Source: Morinoia aosen (taxonomy: Eukaryota; Arthropoda; Malacostraca; Amphipoda; Talitridae). From it: 64,000 bases of DNA. The stretch spans positions 89,718,253 to 89,782,252 of the forward strand of contig CM059579.1 of assembly GCA_030386875.1 (NCBI GenBank), given 5' to 3'. Position 1 is the stretch's first letter, and each line of letters starts with the position of its first letter. Positions 23,902 to 35,644 of this stretch are shown piece after piece. The position numbers were made by a program, and so were the translations under genes. Below the pieces are notes generated by a model. The model had not been told where the DNA came from. It was given only the letters and a program-made list of their open reading frames with translations, and did not search any database.

Positions 23902-23970
23902 TCAATCATTCAATAGAGGTCTCGCGCTCGCGTTTACGAGGGGAACTCGGGAGGGGGCCTTCCACCAGCC
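23902..23970 (-). CDS. Weak candidate for a following (terminal) exon
   Basis: On the minus strand a strong pyrimidine tract and AG (TCTGGACCCCCGCAG) precede 23970. Reading on in phase 0, which fits exon D, gives 22 codons (GWWKAPSRVPLVNASARPL, then LND) and a TGA at 23904-23902. A possible donor CTC/GTAAAC inside would make it a shorter internal exon. There is no polyadenylation signal I can tie to it, and the peptide is not recognisable. Treat as a hint only. Confidence 0.2.
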   Translation of the reverse strand, partial: GWWKAPSRVPLVNASARPLLND

Positions 23971-24644
23971 CTGCGGGGGTCCAGAGGGGAAATATCAAGT
24001 AGCCTCATCTAACATTACCCTCATTGAGGGCAGGGTGAAAGTTGTGGGCGTTGTGCACTTGATATCTGAGGTGTTGATCGGGCTACCTGCAGTGTGTTGG
24101 CTGCGAGATTATGGGTGAATGCTTTCCGATCAAAGAGCGCCATTTCTCAGCTTAATCAGCTGAATAATTATTGTCATTAATTACAATGCTACGGTAATAA
24201 TGCGTGGCTGTCTGGCTTGCGATGCAATGCAGCGAAACAGGAAGGTCGGAGCAAGAGCGTTCCTCCTACGGATTATATTTTTCGGCAGCAAATGTGTTAA
24301 TGAAATGAGCATTTAAAGAAGTTAAGTATTTAAATCAAAATTAGCTCTCATCACAGTCACTACTCCCGACCGTGAAAGTCGAGGAAAACGTGATATTTTC
24401 CGTGCGTGATATTCAACAGGAAAAGAATGCGACTTTTGATACTTGAAACGAGTTGTGCCAATTTCAGCATTTTTGTCGACTACTTTGCTTTTCGCACATG
24501 GCTTTACAACATCCATACTGAAGCAGGAGATACCGTGTAGTTCTCACACGTGACTTCACTCACACAGTATCAGGAGCAACGAATGTGACGAGTGCGACCT
24601 GAAGCGTTGATCTGAAATGCCCGTGAGGAGCAGGCTCTGTAGAA
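23971..24644. other. No recognised gene; ATTA-rich island
   Basis: 24110-24215 is a compositionally balanced segment with GATCAAAGAG, CAGCTTAATCAGCTG and CATTAATTACAATG, motifs of TCF, bHLH and homeodomain type. It might be a regulatory element, but this is inference. Confidence 0.3.
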
Positions 24645-24879
24645 CAGCCATTCTCAACCTTTCCTCCATCACTGACCCCATCGCTTTATGTACCCCTCCA
24701 TTAACCCTCTACTGCCATACAAAACACATACTTTCTTTGCATCCTCTTTCTCATTTTACAAAATTAAATTTATTTGAATTATTTTTTTTTAAATTATCAG
24801 GCACTTCAGTTATTTACCCTGACCATATAATTTTTTTTAGCCCCCACTGTTAAATTTAGCCCTGGTTGAGAACCTCTGC
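24645..24879. mobile_element. hAT-type MITE
   Basis: Starts CAGCCATTCTCAACCTTTCC and ends CCCTGGTTGAGAACCTCTG. The ends are imperfect complements of the TTCTCAACC class. Related to the outer element at 9686-9805. Confidence 0.65.
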
Positions 24880-25267
24880 TCTAGATCTCTCAGCCATTCC
24901 CAATGCTGTCAAAAAATCGCTCATTGTTGAACGCTCGACTTCCTTCAAATCATTTTCCTGGTATGATTAGAATCGATTTCTATGGATCATAATTTCGTGC
25001 GCAGCTCAATTCTTTTCTGTAGTATTGCATCAGAATATAGCGACTCCTGTTAACCCTTTAACGCCAGCGTTTTCCTACTCACATTACCGTCATCATAACC
25101 ACCATCACCAGACTAACTCTGACATCAGGTAGTGACCGACAGGATGAGGAAGGAGCTGCCACTCGACAGAGAACTCCAAAGAACACACTAGGGAACTAAT
25201 TTAACAAGAAACGCAATATACTGAGACTATTTTCAAAAGTGGACCGAAAAGTCAAGTTAAGAGTTAA

Positions 25268-25372
25268 GCCCGGAACTTTCTTCGTATGAAGGCTGAATTC
25301 TTCCTCGCATGAAAGCTGAAATCTTCCTCACATGAAGGCTAAAATCCTCATATGAAGGCTAAAATCATATAA
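25268..25372. repeat. Short tandem repeat, about 20-25 bp, four copies
   Basis: Variants of CTTCCTCACATGAAGGCT repeat four times with changing spacers, ending in the truncated ATATGAAGGCTAAAATC. Confidence 0.75.
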
Positions 25373-25379
25373 AGGCCTT

Positions 25380-25600
25380 ATTCCCTCTCTATACCCGCAC
25401 ACTCGCCAAAATACGGCCTGCCGCGACTGCAGCTCCGTCATTTCGCAGCGTCTCGAGAAGAACATCAAGCGTCTCGCGAAACACTTCGATTTCCGAGCCA
25501 TTCTCTCGGGAGCTGCGGAAGAGGATCCCAGCATCTTGAGAAAGGGTTCGATCATCCTTGGATCCCCCGAGATCTTACAACTAAGACAGGATCGCAGTGA
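25380..25600. other. Possible coding exon, strand undecided
   Basis: A GC-richer island open in one frame on each strand. Plus: RLEKNIKRLAKHFDFRAIL within 94 stop-free codons (25356-25640). Minus: SEIEVFRETLDVLLETLRND within about 61 codons, with an AG just after the upstream stop and CGG/GTATAG at the other end. Both peptides look protein-like, and both have possible splice sites. Neither is recognised. Confidence 0.3.
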
Positions 25601-25639
25601 GAGGCTCCAAGTAGAAGAGCAAATCCGAGGGTGCAGTTG

Positions 25640-26599
25640 AGGACTTGGAAAACACTAAAGGGAATTTCGCATCATTTGAACGTAGATTGAAATGTTATCT
25701 CTTTGTCTTACTTATGATGATAAATTATTGGGTCAGAAATTAGGAGGTAATGGTTCTTTTTTATGGTGCAACTCGCGACAAATGTAGTTCCTTAGTCGAC
25801 AAGGGAAAATTAATCTTGATTAACTCGTGAATAAATAAACTCGGCGCAAACGCTATGGCCTCAGGACTGGAAACGCTTCACAATGCAAGCCTGTTGAACG
25901 CGTCGAATAGAATTACATGGCCAATAATATTGAAGGACAGCATAATATGTGCAGCTGCGCGGGTAAGATGAATAAACAGAAAGAAATTACATTGGGCTTA
26001 AATTGTTAAGTAGAATTTTGTCAAGCAGTTAGGAAAACCTTCGATGCATCGTGACTGCGACATGCAGGCAACAGGATCATAATATACATTAATTTAATAT
26101 TGTATTATATAATACATCATTATATACATTAATATATAATTTTATAATGTAACACATCAATAAGATCAGAATACGCATTATCTCCATTCATTGCTTGCAA
26201 GCCTATTTCCGAGAAAATTTTGCTCTCGTAAAACGCCTTTGCATTTTGTAAGAAAAAAATGGCAGGGGAGAAAGCGAAGAAAGTGCAATAATAAGGCTGG
26301 AAGAGTGAAACAAAATTGAAATAAGTTAGAAGAAACTGAGACAAATAGTGAAACTTATAAAAAAGAGTGCTGAAAAATGAACTAGAGAAATAGAAAAAAC
26401 TTATAGAAACAAATATAGATAAAAAAAACAGGGCGACAGCTGGAGCTACTGAGGGCAGCTGAGGGGAAGGTTAAGAGGGGAAGGGGAGGAGGCTTAGGCT
26501 GTCCGGGGCTGTTGGAGAAACTTGCTGGGGAGCTGGGAATAGCTGGGGAGCTAGCTGGGATGTGGCTGGGACCAGCTGTGTGTCACCCTCTGAATACGC
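25640..26599. other. No recognised feature
   Basis: AT-rich (26080-26160 is an imperfect TATAAT-rich stretch), then purine-rich AGCTGGGGAG sequence at 26440-26580. Confidence 0.5.
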
Positions 26600-26605
26600 A
26601 CACGT

Positions 26606-26698
26606 GTGATGTGCGTGTCGCAAGACGTGTGCGTGTCGCAAGACGTGTGCGTGTCACAAGACGTGTGCATGTCACAAGACGTGTGCGTGTCGCAATAG
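26606..26698. repeat. Short minisatellite, 18-bp unit
   Basis: About five copies of GCGTGTCGCAAGACGTGT with CGC/CAC alternation. Confidence 0.88.
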
Positions 26699-27624
26699 TG
26701 TGGTTTATACATATATTACGCGTGCAAGTTCTCCGCCAGTAAACGATGCGCTCTGTTGCAGTCGTCATTCATTTTTCTATATTAATTTGCACATGAGCGG
26801 CTCCCACACATCACTCATCGCAACATATTAAACATGAAGTAAGATGACTCAAAGATCGACTCGAAATGATCATGATGCTGACGAGCAGCTTCTGGTTAAA
26901 CCATTAATGAAACATTTCGGTGAGCATTGAACCCCTGTTGGATCAATCGCTTCTCAATTTCCATAGATCAATGTTGGAAAATTTGCTTCGCTTGATCGAA
27001 AATTTAAAACGAATGGGAATTGCACTGGCAATTTTCCTTCGAATACATATGCGGTCGCAGTGACCTGTGATTTGTTGTCTTGTATAGAGCAGGAGCTGAG
27101 GGAGCTCGAGTATTTACGGTGATAAATGATGGTATCAGCTACTAATTGGCAATGGTTCTCCTTAATGATGTAATTGGTGTGTATATTCGCATAGATGACG
27201 ATTGAAATCAATTTCCAAGAAATTGATCATACCCGTATTCAAGAAAATATTTCCAGTAAATGAATAAAATATTTTTTCAGCGGCCTACATGCATTTTTTT
27301 TGCGCTGGCTTGTTTGCTGTTCGATAAAGATAGGCGCATTCGAATTAAGGCTTCGTATTGTTCCCCTTAAAAGAGGACCCTCTGAGGGGACCAGTTACAA
27401 CATTAATCGTTTGTCCAGATGAAACAGTTAAAATTCACGTTGATGATCATGCAGTGGTGGTTCAAAGACGCAGCACATGTAAAATAAAAGTTAGCATATA
27501 CAATTACACTCCTTCCTTAAGAGTATCGGCTCTGAAACACACCTGCCTCAGAAGCGAACATGTGCCGAACATCTCATTTTTTCCGAAAGTTGTTGAGGCC
27601 CAAAGCCCATAAGCGAGCACATGC
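26699..27624. other. No recognised feature
   Basis: AT-rich, short ORFs only (26954-27211 minus, 27358-27612 plus), nothing recognisable. Confidence 0.5.
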
Positions 27625-27625
27625 C

Positions 27626-27850
27626 TTCAACACTTTGCCTGCGACGTGAGCTACCGGTGGCCACGGAGGGAATTTACGTAATGCCCCTGACCGACCAGTT
27701 GTCACAAACTCAACTCTCAAAAACACTTAAAACTAAATGAAGGCGCGATCCAGAGAAGATCTGCTATTTTAAACATTGCTCACTACAATTGACTGCAAAT
27801 TTGAGCTGAATATTGAACTTGCGTTGTACCCGACGCAGTCAAAGTGTTAA
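27626..27850 (+). mobile_element. TTAA-type MITE (family 1), next to exon D
   Basis: Left end TCAACACTTTGCCTGCGACG, subterminal CTACCGGTGGCC, right end GACGCAGTCAAAGTGTTAA. One TTAA is intact. Its right end lies about 80 bp from the splice donor of exon D. Confidence 0.85.
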
Positions 27851-27931
27851 TGGCAGCATAAATTCAAGTGTAGTTTTTTCTCTGTCAACACTGACCTGGT
27901 TCAGAAGATGCCCTTACGCGAAGTGGCTTAC

Positions 27932-28111
27932 CTGCGAGGGGAGGTGCTGGGGAGAGGGTGTCTGGAGTTGCTGCGAAGTGACGGCGGGGAAGATGTTGGG
28001 GAATTCGAGGGGATTTAACTGCTGCCTGCAGTGCTGGGCGCTCCCCTGAGGGCGCTGGGTGTCCTCTACAGGGCGCCGGGGAACATGGAGCCCTGCTGCT
28101 GAGGCGGCGTC
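27932..28111 (-). CDS. Probable LIM-homeodomain gene, exon D: Pro/Gln-rich C-terminal segment
   Basis: A 180-nt, phase 0-0 exon of exactly 60 codons. The acceptor is TTTCATCTTTCAAAG before 28111 and the donor is CAG then GTAAGC at 27931. Exon C also ends in phase 0, so the two are splice-compatible. The peptide is rich in Pro, Gln, Ser and Ala (for example LEFPNIFPAVTSQQLQ and TPSPQHLPSQ), as expected of a transcription-factor activation region, and it has no recognisable fold. It lies about 15.4 kb downstream of exon C on the same strand, with no other equally good exon seen in between. The GC content is clearly above the surrounding intron. A MITE ends about 80 bp beyond the donor. It could instead belong to a different minus-strand gene; the assignment to the LIM-homeodomain gene is inference from strand, phase and composition. 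Confidence 0.58.
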
Positions 28112-28437
28112 CTTTGAAAGATGAAAGTTTTAGAATTATTATTCCGTTTTACAAAAGCAGGAAAATTAAAAGAAAGTAGTTTTATAACTAAAATTCCGTG
28201 ATGTTAAAGCGCAAACATCACAATCATCACGGTTTCTTGTTAAAATGGAGACTTCACAAATTGTCTGCCCAAATCTTCTCAGTTACAAACCACTGAAAAC
28301 GGTCGCGAACGCCATAAACCCGTTTGATGAACTCGTGACTTTTGTTTTCGTGATTCTTGAAGTTATTCTCCTCGTGCTTACTATCACATGCATATATTAC
28401 TGCATTAACTTACAACACGTTGCGGTCTACAGAACAA
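28112..28437. other. Intron next to exon D
   Basis: AT-rich sequence upstream (in gene sense) of exon D, with the pyrimidine tract of the acceptor at its left end. No repeat recognised. Confidence 0.5.
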
Positions 28438-28745
28438 AGATTAGATTAGATTATTATTTAGTTTGAGCCTCCCTATCCGCAAAGGCTAGCCAAAGAGGAA
28501 GGAAGAAGGCACCATTTAGTATGGAGTTAAGGAAATGCAGAATCTATGCAGAAAGGGCACTGAAACAGAAAGTTAAGAAAGAAGATCATGAAACAAGAAA
28601 AAGTTGAAGAAGAAAGTAGTAGGTGCTGAAAAACAGGACAGCAGTGAACCGATAAAAGATGGTCCGTAACAAAACAAAAACCTATTCTATTCCAACAAGA
28701 AGAAAGCCTACCTAACCTTTAGCTCAGGCTCTTACATAGTCTACA
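28438..28745 (-). mobile_element. 361-bp retroposed element, 5'-truncated (family 2)
   Basis: Tail GATTAGATTAGATTATT, then TTAGTTTGAGCCTCCC, CACCATTTAGTATGGAG and CTACCTAACCTTTAGCTCAG. Lacks the final 40-50 bp found in full copies. Confidence 0.85.
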
Positions 28746-28994
28746 GAACAAAGACAACGCTATGTCCAAGAACTTAATTCGCTCATTGTCTGTCACGATT
28801 AGCTCAAATGAGTCGAATGTTGCACTTCTCCTTCGCGTCTACTATCAATAATTAATAAGCAGCATTTATAAATACCCGTATAAATACCACACTTATTACC
28901 TCGTACATCTCAGTGTTGGCTGCGCTACGAGTTGAGCAGCACAAGACACTAAGTGCGTCAGAGCACATATCACAACAGCTACGAAAGAACGGCG

Positions 28995-29221
28995 TTAACA
29001 CTTTGAGCGCGACGTGACCCACCGGTGGTCACTGAGGGGTTTTCATAATGCTGCTGACCGACCAGCAGTCACAAGCTCAATTTTAATGATTACTCAATGG
29101 AAACTAACTAAAAACACGTTCCAGTTAATGTTTAACATTTTCAACATTACTCACTATAATTGACTTAAAATTTGAATTGAATATTGAAACTCAGTTTTAC
29201 CCGCCGCACTCAAGGTATTAA
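28995..29221 (+). mobile_element. TTAA-type MITE, best-preserved copy (family 1)
   Basis: TTAACACTTTGAGCGCGACG at the left and CGCCGCACTCAAGGTATTAA at the right are near-perfect inverted complements, both including TTAA, the target site of piggyBac-type transposons. The interior is AT-rich without coding capacity. 227 bp. Confidence 0.88.
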
Positions 29222-30300
29222 ATGATGAAGATTTTTTGTGTGGATGGTAGGAACGAGAATTTATTGAGCAAGGCCGGCTGGCTCGAGCCTTATCGTGGGC
29301 TGTAGCCCTACAGCGGCGGGAGGCATTTCCGCTTCAACGCAATACAGGTTCCGCGCTCGTCTGGCTACGTTAGGGACACTAGCTAAAGTTAAAAAGATGA
29401 AACAAAGAAAATGGAAAAATGAGAAAAAAATGAAAAATAATGTAAACGCGTTATTTATGAACACTGCCTTAAAATACTGGTAAATGGATTATTGACATAT
29501 AAAAGACGTTTTATCTATTCAGCATGAGCATGATATGAAGAATGCAAGAGTTTTATTTATAAACACTGTCTTCTAATGATGATAAATGTATTATTGGCTT
29601 GCATTAAGACGTTTTAACTATAGAACACGAGCACAATGTGAAGCTAACAGTGAAGCTAAATTGTGTTTACATAGATGTCGTTTTGGATTGTCGCCTGAGA
29701 GTGTAACTTGCAATTTCGCCATTTTTGGAAATTGTACGTCATCCATTTTTTTCTTTACTTGAAAAATTCAACAGTTTCTGCTTCGGTACAGGAGCTGCGT
29801 ACATGAGAAAACACTACGCTCCAAAATTCACCTCGAACGTAATCTTTTAAAATTATAAATTTATTGCAATACAAACACAACCTTGTAGTAAGCTCAAGTC
29901 CATTTTTAAACGTAGTTACAGTACGCACGAGTATTCCCCTCGAAAGTAAACTTTTACCATGAAAACTTCTGCAGTAAAAACAACTTATAAATTTAGGTAC
30001 ATATCTTACGTAATTACAGCGGAGTGAAAATATGAACGGAAGCGGCATGAGCTTTATAGCTTAAGTACTCCTAAAATTCCTAAAAATACTCCTCGCACTC
30101 CTAACAAAAGGAAATATACATACTGTAGCTATACCCTCTAAAGCGTGACGGCAACACTGAGGCATCACTCTGTCCCAGTGAGGGCCGTGTTCGCTGGCAA
30201 CTGTCTCTCGTGCCCGGCAAGGTTGCCAGGAGTTGAGTGGGCCTTTTGGTAACATTAGAGAAGGAAAGGGTTGAGCTAAACAATTTTGGTTCTGGAAATG
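29222..30300. other. No recognised feature
   Basis: AT-rich. Contains a pair of similar segments at about 29440-29480 and 29550-29590 (TTATTTATGAACACTG and TTATTTATAAACACTG followed by TGGTAAAT/TGATAAAT). No gene recognised. Confidence 0.45.
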
Positions 30301-30655
30301 ACCGATCTGTCAAACCTGGATCGATCTGTTAACCCATGATCGATCTGCTAACCCTGGGTCGATCTGTCAACCCTGGTTCGATCTGTCAACCCTGGTTTGA
30401 TCTGTCAACCCTGGGCTGATCTGTCAACCCTGGGCCGATCTTTCAACCCTGGGCTGATCTGTCAACCCTGGGCCGATCTTTCAACCCTGGGCCAATCTGT
30501 CAACCCTGGGTCGATCTGTCAACCCTGGGTCGATCTGTCAACCCTGGGTCGATCTGTCAACCCTGGGTCGATCTGTCAACCCTGGGCCGATCTGTCAACC
30601 CTGGGTCGATCTGTCAACCCTGAGCCGATCTGTCAATCCTGGACCAGTCAATCGA
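30301..30655. repeat. Minisatellite, 19-bp unit
   Basis: About 19 copies of CGATCTGTCAACCCTGGGT, with TGATC/CGATC and GGGCC/GGGTC variants. Confidence 0.95.
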
Positions 30656-31009
30656 TGCTGTAACAATCCCAACTAAGACACTAGTCACTACAGTAGTTCC
30701 ACGCTGAGCTGATAAGTTTAATAACAATTTTCACGGACATTTCACTGTCAAAATAAGGTCGAATAACTATCAAGGAAGACCAATCTCAGACTGAAAAGTT
30801 CAGAAAAAATATCGTATTATTTTTCGGCTCAGCAGCGGCGCTAATATTGCAATTTGTCCATATATGGAGTTATGGTTTTATTTAGGAGTATGACGAGACG
30901 CTGGCGAGTGTTTTATGGCTTTAGTGCCGCCCTGCAGCAGGCCGTCCTGCCCTGCTGGCCTGCTGCTCTGCTGCCCTTTGCTGCATGCCCCCCACAGGCA
31001 GGGCTGGGG

Positions 31010-31225
31010 AGGGCGGTGGGGAAGTGGGGAAGGTGAGGTAGTGAGGGAAGATGGGGGAGCGAAAGTGGGGAAGGGAAGGGAGGGAAGATGTGGAGAGGGA
31101 AGGTGAGGGAAGTGGTAGAAGTGAAGGAAGATGGGGGAGGGAAAGGTGGGAAGTGGGGAAGGAAGGGAGGGAAGTGGGCAAGAGAGGGAAGGAAGTGGGG
31201 AAGAGAAGGGAGAGGTAGGGTAGGC
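31010..31225. repeat. GGGAAG-rich purine tract
   Basis: Over 200 bp almost free of pyrimidines, built from GGGAAGTGGGGAAGG-like motifs. May form triplex or G-rich structures; no coding content. Confidence 0.8.
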
Positions 31226-31377
31226 CTACTGAATCGAGGTGAAAGCTGCTCATCTAGTTCGCGTTGCGGTCGTCACACGCGGCATATGCCTAATGAACTC
31301 GTCACACAGCCTACCGGCCTAGGCAGCGGAACACAAGCAAGTCGAAAAATGTAATGTTTAAACAATGGAAGGATTCG

Positions 31378-31572
31378 TCGAACACTCTCACTGCAGCAGG
31401 TAAAACTGGCGTTTAAAGTTCAGTTCAAATTTAAAGTGAATCGTATCAAGCAATGTTGAAAATACCAAACATTAACCGGAACATATTTTGGTTTGTGACC
31501 ACTAGTCGGTGAGCAGCACAATGAAATCTCCCTCAGTGACCAAATATGGCTCACGTCGCAGTCAAGGTGTCA
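31378..31572 (+). mobile_element. TTAA-type MITE (family 1), worn
   Basis: ACACTCTCACTGCAGCAGGT at the left and CACGTCGCAGTCAAGGTGTC at the right. The core AAGTTCAGTTCAAATTTAAA and the GGTGAGCAGCACAATG block match the family. Confidence 0.72.
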
Positions 31573-31964
31573 GAAATTCAACTTCGTGAGAGTGCAAGCA
31601 TCAAAATGTCAATGGAAGAACGTGACTATATTTCTTTTTTCATTCTGGTTTACGTGAAACTATAAAGGTGAGTTTCTGAGTGTATAGGTGAGCAGGTAAG
31701 GTAAGGGCGTCTGTAGGTAAGCGTCTGAACGATGTCACCAATATGAGTGATTAACTGGTCATATTCACAGTGCGTAATGTCGACATTAGCATCCCCGTGA
31801 TCATGAGGGATGATGCATCACTAAATTGAAGAACTGAGAACTATAGGAAAACTTTGGAATATTGAAAAACTGTGAGGACTAAGTATAGAGTTCTCGTTCA
31901 TTTGCAAAGATGCTGCAGCGGTGTGGGAGGCCTACCAATGCAACAATTTTCTAAATACGACATA

Positions 31965-32595
31965 ACAGCACATTCAACAGCTGTATTCAATAACAGCACA
32001 TTCAACAGCTGTATTCAATAACAGCACATTCAACAGCTGTGTTCAATAACATCACATTCAACAGCTGCATTCAATAACATCACATTCAACAGCTGTATTC
32101 AATAACATCACATTCAACAGCTGTATTCAATAACAGCACATTCAACAGCTGTATTCAATGACATCACATTCAACAGCTGTATTCAATAACAGCACATTCA
32201 ACAGCTGTATTCAATAACAGCACATTCAACAGCTGTGTTCAATAACATCACATTCAACAGCTGCATTCAATAACATCACATTCAACAGCTGAATTCAATA
32301 ACAGCACATTCAACAGCTGTATTCAATGACATCACATTCAACAGCTGTATTCAATAACAGCACATTCAACAGCTGTATTCAATAACAGCACATTCAACAG
32401 CTGTATTCAATAACAGCACATTCAACAGCTGTATTCAATAACAGCACATTCAACAGCTGTATTCAATAACAGCACATTCAACAGCTGTATTCAATAACAG
32501 CACATTCAACAGCTGTATTCAATAACAGCACATTCAACAGCTGTATTCAATAACAGCACATTCAACAGCTGTATTCAAGAACAGCACATTCAACA
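31965..32595. repeat. Minisatellite, 28-bp unit with an E-box in each copy
   Basis: About 22 copies. Each unit is made of AACAGCACATTC followed by AACAGCTGTATTCAAT. Variants swap CAGCAC for CATCAC, and TGTATTC for TGCATTC or TGTGTTC. A larger pattern of several units (31985-32170) recurs at 32170-32350. Confidence 0.95.
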
Positions 32596-34117
32596 GTCCG
32601 TGTGTCTGTGACGCTCACAAGGATGCTCAATGACCGTATCTGTGGTACGAGTTTCACCACAGCACAAGTACAAGAATATTTTAATGGCGGGTACTGTTGG
32701 TGGGCATCCACGGCTGGAAATTCGTTTGAACGGATCAATCCGGTTGAACTGGTATAAGAGGAGAGCGTTGGTGCGGAGAGCGAAGAAGGTAGCGGTCCGT
32801 TATCAGCCTGGACCACCGTTTTGATGCAACGGTTGCCACTCCAATGTTGACGCACATTATCGGCCAATTAGCGTTCGGCGTCAAGTAAGAAAGGCGGCGA
32901 GTGTTTGGGCAACGCACATGAAAGACACCGAGGTGTCGTTAGCGGTTATAAGCTATCAAAACTTTGCCGATAACAACACCTCGACAGATAACCATCGACA
33001 GCGAACACTTGCGCTATCTTCCGATAGCCTTCAGTGTGGAGCGATAGCCGCGCTGCTGCCCTCACGTATTTCTCATACCAACTCATCTTGGCAACCGTGC
33101 CAAAAACTGTTTCGGAACAACCTTAGTGATCACTGAATTTGGCAGGGTGGAGTGCCATAATCCAGCGACTACAGTTCAAAAACCAAAGTGATGATAATTT
33201 TATTCTGCATCATAGATGTGACGAATGGAACCCTACTTCTGACGTGTAACGTTTGTTAGCCATACTTGAAAGAGTTCTATTCATGATATAAAAATATTGA
33301 AATAAGAAGAAAAATAGGGGCAGGATAAATTTCATCGAAATTTTAAAGTGTTCATGCTAATAATGTGCAGACAGAAAGTAGCCCGAATATGGACGCGTAA
33401 TTATCATGATTATTTCCATGACAAAATCAGTTGAGACTGAAATGAAATATAGAAGGTGAAACGTTAGTGTTTCATTCGACCATTACACCTAGAATTTAAT
33501 ACATTCGAGTATTTTACAGAATAGCATTACAAATTTCCCCGTGAACAATTTTATTGGAGAATCATTGCCTCGAATTTACAACCTCTTTAAGACTATATTT
33601 TTTCCGTTTCATATAATAATCTTAAAAATGAATGAATGTTAATATGTTTTTGACTTTTGTATTTTGCCTCTGATATATACAGTTGCAAGTTATTTTTAAT
33701 AGATAAATTATTTTTAATAAATGCTAAATGATTTGGAACTAAAGTTGTGCGCGTTGAGCATCAAAGCCCGTCGTCTGCACCGACAGTTCGCTGGAGCAAA
33801 CTTTAAGCGGAAGGCAAATGACTTCACAGCGCAGTCCTCTTCTGTCCAGTATCTCCCTACTTTATGTAGAATTTCCCACTGCTCAAATAGACAGTGATGC
33901 TGAAGTTCTGTGAGTATTTGTAAGGAGTCTAGCTTTTTAGAACGAAATTTCTTCGTGAAGTTTATGGAACAAATTGTAATCATGCCCAATTTAGTTATGA
34001 AGGCGACAGTAGGTCAAAATTCGACAATAGACAAAAGGATATCGAATCAAGTGACAGTCCTAACAGTGAGGACAAATAATTAAAGTAGAAACAATAACAG
34101 CGGCGGGTGGCAGCAGC
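32596..34117. other. No recognised gene
   Basis: At 32920-33000 a partly inverted pair, CACCGAGGTGTCGTTAGCG and AACACCTCGACAGATAACC, could form a stem. The rest is AT-rich with short ORFs. Confidence 0.4.
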
Positions 34118-34147
34118 ACAAAAAAAAAAAACAAAAAAAAAAAAATA
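34118..34147. repeat. A-rich homopolymer run
   Basis: A12-C-A13 after CAGCAGCAC. Could be a retroposed A-tail, but I see no element or duplication attached to it. Confidence 0.7.
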
Positions 34148-34759
34148 CAAAAATTAAAAAGCATAAAAAAAGACATCAGCGAAGTATCAAAGTTTAGATA
34201 ATGCAGGATTTTAACATCAATGCTGCGTCTCGACAGCGGGTGCACATTTCAGAAGGATGAACAACATGAAGAAACATAAAAAAGACATAATATCAAGCCC
34301 ACGCACGCTGAAAATAAACAGATTGATCCCGATAGCACGACAAAGAAACGAAAGACGAGGTCAGGCGTCAATATTTTGCATTGCTGTGCCTTGTATGTGG
34401 AGTATATGCCCTAATGGGCATGTTGTATGTGGTGCACATAACATCACATGGATTGGAGCCCTAACAGGCGCGGCTTTCTTGGTGTACAGCAGCTGCGAAC
34501 CTACGTCTTTGGGAATGTTAGCGTTGGACGGACGGAGGAGAGTAGACACACACGACTCCTTGTGAGTGGAACTACTAAAACTGAGTGTCCATTGAGGGGA
34601 GACTACGTGGTTCTCACTGTGCCTCGGGTCAGTCTCTCCCAGAGAGCCTCTGCCTCATTTCACGTCATAATACAAGAAACAAAGGCAATGCAAAGACAGC
34701 GAACGCGCAGTAACGAAAATAACGCATCAAACTCTATGGCTCTTCACTAATATCAAGAA
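34148..34759. other. No recognised feature
   Basis: Overlapping ORFs 34257-34565 and 34448-34750 on plus have no recognisable domain. Confidence 0.4.
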
Positions 34760-35465
34760 CAAATTTAAAACGTAGTAGTAACACCAAAATTAGCATTAAG
34801 ATCAACGTAAGCATTAAGATCAACACTAGCACCAATATCCACACTAGCATTAGCACTAACATCAACACTAGCACCAACACCAACACCAACATCATCATCA
34901 ACACCAACATCAACACCAACAGTAGCACCATCACCAACACCAACGAGGGCGGAGTGCACCCACCAGTCCCGACAGCAACACAAGCAACACTATCAGAGGC
35001 ACCTGTGAAATCTTGTGGAAAATCCCTCAATAACAGCTGAAACTCAGCAACATCAGCGACTTAACAATAACAGCCGTGACGTCAACAAGAGCTACTTGAG
35101 CATGACCTAGAAAAACATCAGCAATAACAGCAATAACAGTATTACCATGTGAACAAATTGAGGAAAATATCAGCACCAACATCAGCAGCTCTTACAGTAG
35201 CTGCAATAATATCAAATTGGAAAATCACCAGGATCAAACCACGTGCAGTAAACAGCTGCTGCGACCACACCAGCACACATTGTCAATAACAACAGCACCA
35301 ACAACAGCAATAGTGTAAATAGAAGCAGCAACAAGCAATAACAGCAGGGTCAACAACAGCAGGGTCAACAACAGCAGGGTCAACAACAACAGCAGCAGCA
35401 GTGTCAATAACAAGAGCAACATCAACAACATCAACATCAATAACAACAGCAGTGTCAGTGGCAGC
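34760..35465. repeat. CAN trinucleotide-rich region
   Basis: Imperfect CAACAC/AGCACC/ATCAAC hexamers at 34785-34985 and CAACAACAGCAGGGT, CAGCAGCAG and CAATAACAG runs at 35280-35465. Followed at 35505-35570 by C-rich sequence (runs of up to ten C). Confidence 0.85.
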
Positions 35466-35644
35466 TCACGCTAATGGACTGCCACCATAAACTGCCCCCC
35501 ACCTCCTCTACCCCCCCAATAAACCCCCTTACTCCCCCCCCCCAGCCCTCTCCTCTGCCCCCCCCCCTCCGTAGAACAAAGCCCCAACTCGTGCTTCCTA
35601 TTCCTGCTCCTGCTAGGAATGCTTATGTCTCTTACTTTATTGTG

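Noticed and set aside
34118-34147. Poly-A run as the tail of a processed pseudogene
   Set aside because: No gene-like sequence next to it and no flanking direct repeat.
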